This document shows positions 59,975 to 64,000 of a DNA stretch of 64,000 nucleotides, one piece after another (within the stretch, counting starts at the first letter, position 1; the number at the start of each line of letters is the position of its first letter). The translations under genes and the position numbers were made by a program. Origin of the DNA: Setophaga petechia (lineage: Eukaryota; Chordata; Aves; Passeriformes; Parulidae); contig JANCRA010000010.1 of the NCBI GenBank assembly GCA_024362935.1, forward strand, positions 3,836,501-3,900,500. The letters run 5' to 3'. The notes beneath the pieces are model-generated. The model did not search any database. It saw only the letters and a program-made list of their open reading frames with translations, and was not told where the DNA came from.

Positions 59975-61293
59975 ATGGCCCTTGCTCTGCGCCTCTTCCT
60001 CCTGCTCCTCCTGGCCGTGGCCCTGCCTGCCAGGGCTGCCCAGGCTGCTCCGCTGCAAGCGCGGGGAGCAGGTGAGCCGGCAGCCTGGCTCCCCTTTCCT
60101 GGGACAGCGCTCCCTGCTCCCCGGGAAGCGCTGGCGATGCTTTTCCCCAGGCCTTCAGGGAGGGTTTCCTCTGGGGGAGGGAGAGAGCCCCCATGGGCCT
60201 GAGGCTGCCCCTGTTTCCTCTCCAGGGATGTGTCACAGTATAGGGAAAGAGGGCGGAAAGTGACCAGGAGCCAGACCAGAGCTCCCCAGGCCCCTGTGCA
60301 GCTTTGGCCTCGTCCATTCACATCTGGCTCCCACGGCCTTACCCGAGACTATTACCATGCCCAGTTCCCTAAGGCAGAGAGGGATCCCAGTATACAATGG
60401 AAGTGTTGTGATCTGTGGCCCTTTCTAGATTGGGATCAAGACGTGGTTTATTTGGAAAAGATGGTGACTGACAGTTGTAAAATTCTAGAGCATGGTGGAG
60501 GCAAGTTCTCTGTGTGTCTTTCCTGAGAAATAATCAGTGTCCATGTGGCAAGGGCTCACCCATGAGCCCTGTCCCTTAACATAATCTCAGGGTTTAAAGA
60601 GTCTGGAAATCTTGCCCTGTTCCCTTCTGGAGCCCTGAGGGTTCCCACAGGATGGCTGTCAGTGGGAGGAAGGAGCATTCAGGTGTCCATGCTCCTCCCT
60701 TGTGCAATGCCAGTGTGTCCGTCCGTGTGCTCTGTGCAGCCACAGAGAAGAGCAGAGAGGGAAGGGGCCGGGCTCAGGGCTGTGCCACGGGGCTGAGCCT
60801 TTCTCAGCTCCTTTGCCAGCCCCAGGGAGCCTGAGCTGCTCCTGCTGCCACTGCCAAGCCCTGGCCCTGCCTGGGGCTGGGTTTGAAGCTGCTGGCAGCT
60901 CCAGGGAGTCCTTTCTTCCCTGACTGCCCTGCAAGGGCACATGCCAGTGTGGGGCCACTGCAGGCACGAGGTCCCCCTGGCCCTGCTTCTGAGTGGAAGG
61001 CAGAGCTGAGGGAGTGCCTTGGAGGACACCAATCACCCAGGTGCCCTCACTGCCACTTGGGCCTTCAGCAGTGTCACAGGAGCTGTTCTGTCCTGCCTTT
61101 CTTTGCAGATGAACCTGATGATGAAGATCATCTGGATTCCCAACTCATACCCATTACTGAGCCTCAGGGAGATGGGAGGAGTAGGTCAAGGCCTTTCCCA
61201 CTGGCTGTGCTCTGTCCCCAGAGCTCAGCAATGGGGGGCATTCGGGTTAGAGTTCACCCAGCACCCATCCCAGGCTCAATGCTTTCCCTTTGA
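59975..61293 (+). CDS. G5: short family member without transmembrane exon
   Basis: Exons: signal peptide 59975-60071 (97 nt), E2 60429-60500 (72, GC donor) and E3' 61109-61293. The joined frame is exactly 354 nt (117 codons plus stop). The E3' donor, GTGAGG in G3, reads GGGAGG here after 61174. Translation therefore runs on into former intron (GRSRSRPFPLAVLCPQ) and stops at 61291-61293. AATAAA follows 35 bp later at 61328-61333. The E3' part is very acidic (DEPDDEDHLD). The upstream TGAGGTCA block is partly decayed (59756-59845). It would give a small secreted protein if expressed. Alternatively it is a degenerating copy. Confidence 0.5.
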
Positions 61294-61359
61294 TTGTGGC
61301 TATCTGAGACTGTATTTTGGTTCTGAAAATAAAACTTAACATTATTATTATTAATTTGA

Positions 61360-62470
61360 CTTTCTGATTTATTACCTATAACATCATGAAGTGCAAGATG
61401 TAAGTTAGCCAATAAAATAGTCAGATCTATTAAAATCCAATAAAATGCCAGGCAGCCAGAAAGGGCTGTGCATTGGAATGACAGGAAACACACACTGAGG
61501 CATGATGGACAAGTTTTCCAGCCCAACCAGACCAGAAGCACTGGGAGCACAAAGGCACAGACCCAGGAAGCCCAGCAGCTCCTTGCTGAGGACCCATTTC
61601 ATGCAAGAGCTGGCGCTCAGAATATTAAATAAACTAAAAAAAAAAAAGGGTGCAGGGAGGTGGCCTCACAGGTTCAACTCTGCACTCTGCTTTTGTCACC
61701 AACATTATCCAAGTTCCCATACTTGTTTTCCTGCAGAATTTGCAGTCAACAGAGCTTCAGTCCCTTTGATCAAGTCAGTCTTAAGGACAGCTTGGGGCTG
61801 GGTCATTCATTTAGACTCGAGCACTGACTGGGCTCCAGAACACAAAAGAACATTAGCTGCAGGCCACCCATACAGCTTCTCATATTAATGAGCACAAAGC
61901 CTTTATCTCTGCAAACTCAGGGATGCTGGGAGGATCTTTGCTCCATCAGGCCGAGGTACAAGGCTCGGGATCCTCCGAAGGAACAGAGCCAGCCCCCTTG
62001 AGTGGCAGAAGGCGCGGCCTCAGTTGCAGCCCCGGGTGCCTCCTGTGGGCCAGGGCACGGCCCTGGCTGTAAATGTGTTGGGCTGCAGCACAGGGCCAGG
62101 GCGGAGCTCAGCAGCCTCATCAGAGCCCAGGGCCGCGGCCCTTCCCTGCCGGGGCCCGAGCCTGGCCCGGCCCGGCCCGGCCTGAGCAGGCCGGCCTGGC
62201 CGCAGGGGATGGGCTCCGCCCGCCCGCTGTGCCCACAGGCCGGGCCCAAGGCTTTGCAAGAGGCTTTCTCCCAGCTTTGCAAAACCTCGGTCAAGTGACC
62301 CTTTGCTGTGCTGAGAAGAGTAAAAAACCCCCTGAAATGTAACCCCGCTGCACACCTCATGAGGGATCCCTGCACACCTTAGGAGAGAGGTCATCAATAC
62401 TCCTTTGTGCTTCATGAGCTATCCCTGCACCCCTCAGCAGGGACCCCAAAATATCCCTGTGTGTCTCATG
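61360..62470 (-). repeat. Right arm of the long inverted repeat with 37400-38850
   Basis: The reverse complement of this stretch matches 37480-38850, including the CpG-rich unit (single copy here) and the CTCATTAATATGAGAAGCTG and CATGATGGACAAGTTT neighbourhoods. The left arm carries the 329-bp unit twice. Spacing between arms is about 22.5 kb. Confidence 0.75.
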
Positions 62471-62714
62471 GGGTGCAGGCCCAGATGATGCCAAGGAAGG
62501 AAATGCGCCCTCAGCCCAGGGACGCTCAGCATGGGCTCCCTCAGCCCTCGGGGCCCCGCCGCTGGTCACAGCAGCCCCTGCCTGGCTCCTGCCTGCCCAC
62601 ACCGTGGGCATCCATGGCTGCTCCTGGGCATGGAGCTAAGGCAGTGCTGCTCCCGGGTGGGCTTTGCTGCTGTTATCACCTGGACAGAGCTGTTGAATAC
62701 TCCATTTCTTTATT
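62471..62714 (-). other. Conserved 3'-flank block and poly(A) signal of G6
   Basis: AATAAA on the minus strand (plus-strand TTTATT 62709-62714) ends the G6 3' UTR. The usual conserved flank block follows at 62640-62460. Confidence 0.55.
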
Positions 62715-62897
62715 GAGAGATAAAATCTGAGGCAAGCCCTGGCCTGGCAGACAGGGGCTTCAGGCTGGTGAACAAGACCAGGGGGCTCTGGGGCAGAGGG
62801 CATGGTTTTGGAGGGGTGGATTTTGGGAAGGCCTCGTGACGGTGCTGCAGCCACAGCAGGGCAGATAGGGACAGAAGTGGAGAGCTGGGATAACCGG

Positions 62898-63642
62898 TCA
62901 AGTTCCCTTTGCCCGAGTTGCTAGGCTCCTCTCCTCTGAAGATGCACAGGAGCACCTGTGGAGAGAGGAGGTTGCTGAGGCCCCAGCTGGCAGTGGCACA
63001 CAGGGAGCCTCTTGCACAGCAGGGCCCAGAGCTGGCAAGGCTCCCCAGCACGGCTGGAGCTGCTGGCACAGCTTGGCCCAGCTGCACAGCTGCCCCTCAA
63101 GACCCCGGCCAGCAGGGGACGGCTCTGGGCAGGATCCCTGGCCAGGAGCGGGCCCCAGAGCGCCTCTGCCTTTCAAGGGCAATCTCATCCCTGCTCTTTC
63201 TCCTCCCCACCTTGCTGTGCCTCTGCCCTGTGCCCCTGGGGCTGCTCTGGACCAGGCAGCCTCAGTGGGAGCCAGCACTGGCTGCAGCCCCAGCGGGCCC
63301 CCCAGGACAAGGCTCTGCAATTAAGAGGCCAATGAAAACTCTGGGCAGCATCAGAACCCTCAGCAGAGTTCACTGGACATCCATGGACTGGCCACAACTC
63401 CACAGCAGCCTCACTGGGAATGTTCCCTGCCTATCAGCAGCCTTTAAAGGAAGCTGTTTGAGGTAGCGAATCACAAAAGACTCACCATTTTCTCTTCCAG
63501 CTATACCAGATTACTGCAAAGCACATCATAAGCCAAACTGCCACACCAGCCACAGTGGCCATCGCCTTAATCAAACAAGCTGTTCCCCAGCAGAAAACTC
63601 TTCTCCAGATGTTGTCAGCAGGTGTTGAGGTGCTGGCTGCAT
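62898..63642 (-). CDS. G6: 3' end of a further family gene, continuing past the window edge
   Basis: Transmembrane exon 63642-63486 (157 nt): acceptor CCCACAG, donor GTGAGTC, phase 1 in and phase 2 out. It encodes AASTSTPADNIWRR, a hydrophobic span starting MATVAGVAVWLMM, then WYSWKRK. Tail exon from 62955 to the stop at 62898: CSCASSEERSLATRAKGT. Phases match. This is a third transmembrane sequence type behind the same conserved intron (63650-63800, here with gaps). An E5 exon is not seen between 63800 and 64000. The region instead shows the intron normally lying before E5. Upstream exons must lie beyond the window, if they exist. Confidence 0.5.
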
Positions 63643-64000
63643 CTGTGGGAACAATGGGGAGCATGAGCCCGTGCTGTGCTGCGCTGCTGAGCTGGCAGCA
63701 CGCTGGATACAGCCAGGACGTTGTCGCTGCCTTTTTCGCCCCGAGCTGGGGCCTGCAGGCAGGCCTTGCTGCCCCTTGGCCCAGGACTGCTCAGTACCTG
63801 AACCCCTGAGCCTGCATGCCCTAATTCCTCTGTGCTGTGCCCTTCTGCTCCCGACAATACTTGTCAAAGGCATGGAGAAAAACAAGGAGAATTCCCAGGG
63901 TTTTGGAGTTGTTCCAGGGCCCTCCCTCCTGCAAACAGCTGCCTCTCTGCATCTACCCAGAGACCGGGAAATCCCAGGGGATCTCAGGCCCGTGGTGCAG

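Noticed and set aside
1..64000. Search by eye for tRNA, rRNA and CRISPR structures
   Set aside because: Nothing convincing was found. Short direct repeats are explained by gene-family duplication, LTRs and minisatellites.

Overview
The window is animal nuclear DNA, almost certainly from a bird and most likely a passerine. It holds two CR1 LINE pieces (3' end at 7935-8440, reverse-transcriptase piece at 58300-58600), several endogenous retroviruses (ERVs), and vertebrate-style split genes with GT/AG or GC/AG introns and AATAAA poly(A) signals. Nearly all long reading frames in GC-rich parts are intron shadows. The real host genes are made of small exons.

Host genes. I reconstructed a multi-copy gene family whose protein family I do not recognise. 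Each copy starts with a 97-nt signal-peptide exon. Short exons follow, all of phase 1-1: E2 (72 nt), E3' (66 nt), E3 (99-102 nt) and E5 (75-114 nt). Full copies end with a transmembrane exon and a short cytoplasmic exon. Copies are: G2 (minus, 3572-52), a truncated minus fragment (6540-6106), G4 (plus, 8700-11550, broken), G3 (plus, 12197-18868), G1 (plus, 41605-57896, with three tandem E2-E3-E5 modules), G5 (plus, 59975-61293, secreted form) and G6 (minus, entering from the right edge, 63642-62898). Assembled by splice sites, G2, G3 and G5 give exact open frames of 234, 448 and 117 codons. Introns are far better conserved between copies than the exons they flank, which suggests rapid exon diversification or intron-biased gene conversion.

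Retroviral blocks. From 19319 to about 35450 lies a three-level nest, all on the minus strand. ERV A is split by ERV B (gammaretrovirus-like, 3' end deleted) and by ERV C (393-bp LTRs with no difference seen, 6-bp target duplication AGTTAC). The nest sits between the G3 coding exons and a candidate last exon with a poly(A) signal at 35452-35709. A second block, 48519-57595, is an ERV-L-like element with 5-bp target duplications (ATACT) in the last intron of G1. It carries a solo LTR (53848-55108, target duplication ATACC) in its gag. A related solo LTR (9181-10404) sits inside the transmembrane exon of G4.

Other structure. A GC-rich block with a 329-bp tandem duplication at 37.4-38.85 kb recurs inverted at 61.36-62.47 kb. 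A minisatellite lies at 36.48-36.69 kb and a probable LTR 3' part at 36.95-37.16 kb. I saw no tRNA, rRNA or CRISPR array. All gene models come from reading splice signals and exon homology by eye.
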